A model generated the notes under the pieces. The model made no database searches. It had not been told where the DNA came from and saw only the letters and a list, made by a program, of their open reading frames with translations. 34,609 nt of DNA from Candidatus Hydrogenedentota bacterium. Lineage in GTDB: Bacteria > Hydrogenedentota > Hydrogenedentia > Hydrogenedentales > CAITNO01. The position numbers and the translations under genes are program-made. The stretch lies in NCBI GenBank assembly GCA_007124105.1, contig SLFT01000334.1:1-34609 (forward strand). Reading direction: 5' to 3'. Below, piece by piece: positions 34,414 through 34,609 of this stretch. Position 1 is the stretch's first letter. Every line of letters begins with the position of its first letter.

Positions 34414-34609
34414 ATGAGTTTCGTCTGGAATGAATCAAAACGAATCCCAAACGAAGCGGTTCCAAACGTGATTGAAGAAATCCGGAACAGGGCCGCGTTT
34501 CATGCCGAGAACAGGGGGATTGTGGCGTTCGCAGAGGAGGCGGCAACCCGCTGGTTCACGGCGTTTTTTGAAGCATTCAGACATCCCGTGGAGGTGCGGT
34601 TTGGGCCAT
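34414..34609 (+). CDS. Possible gene start, truncated by the right edge
   Basis: From the ATG at 34414 the frame is open to the window end, giving at least 65 residues beginning MSFVWNESKRIPNEAVPNVI with a later helical segment VAFAEEAATRWFTAFFEAF. There is no good ribosome site, and the frame is also open further upstream, so the true start is uncertain. AGG and AAA codons are more frequent than in neighbouring genes. I recognise no family. Confidence 0.35.
   Translation, partial: MSFVWNESKRIPNEAVPNVIEEIRNRAAFHAENRGIVAFAEEAATRWFTAFFEAFRHPVEVRFGP

Noticed and set aside
34139..34417. 92-residue open frame after rpsT
   Set aside because: It runs through a terminator-like hairpin and a palindrome and lacks protein character.

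Overview
The window reads as a chromosomal segment (GC-rich, estimated by eye in the mid-to-high 50s percent) of a Gram-negative, heterotrophic bacterium of the PVC/Hydrogenedentota kind. This is inferred from gene content: Tat-exported Gfo/Idh/MocA oxidoreductases, a secreted ThuA-like protein, PQQ-type beta-propellers, a GH38 mannosidase, a lysine/alanine-rich histone-like protein and a beta-CASP nuclease. There are no rRNA, tRNA or CRISPR features and no transposase. The phylum call is not proven by any single marker.

Layout. 1-7160 (+ strand): a glycosyltransferase-like gene cut by the left edge, an IolC-like sugar kinase, a large membrane-anchored protein of unknown function ending at a strong terminator, then a ThuA-like protein, a glycerophosphodiesterase and a single-domain AICAR transformylase. 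7200-8750: a 16-bp perfect hairpin, a histone-like gene and a small membrane protein on the minus strand, then a long gene-poor stretch. 8748-12796 (+): a membrane-anchored endonuclease/exonuclease/phosphatase-fold enzyme, a GH38 alpha-mannosidase and a small coiled-coil protein, ending at a 175-bp element with inverted-repeat ends. 12985-14824 (-): an MBL-fold hydrolase and a coiled-coil DUF3782-type protein. 15001-23674 (-): six tightly packed redox genes. 23742-25088 (-): rpmE (zinc-free type) and prfA. 25447-28104 (+): a secreted sialidase-like/M23/PKD fusion. 28171-30412 (-): a beta-CASP nuclease and a nitrilase-family amidase. 30797-34039 (+): two tandem Tat-exported Gfo/Idh/MocA paralogs, then rpsT. 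The right edge holds hairpins, a 26-bp palindrome and a possible truncated gene.

The most interesting block is 15001-23674. In transcription order it encodes an NHL beta-propeller with a membrane anchor, a Tat-exported three-cluster ferredoxin, a NapH/NosR-like membrane ferredoxin, a membrane-anchored PQQ-type beta-propeller, a HydC-HydB (NuoE-NuoF) fusion, and a HydA/StnA-like flavo-iron-sulfur protein with no H-cluster and no recognisable NAD(P)-binding subdomain. The inferred job is moving electrons between cytoplasmic NAD(H) (perhaps with ferredoxin) and a membrane or periplasmic redox chain. No terminal reductase is present, so the acceptor is unknown.

A second theme is a dispersed intergenic repeat with the core CAGATTTCTGTTGCGC. 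It has one complete, nearly symmetrical copy (12797-12971) and shorter or degenerate relatives near 720, 1912 and 30520.
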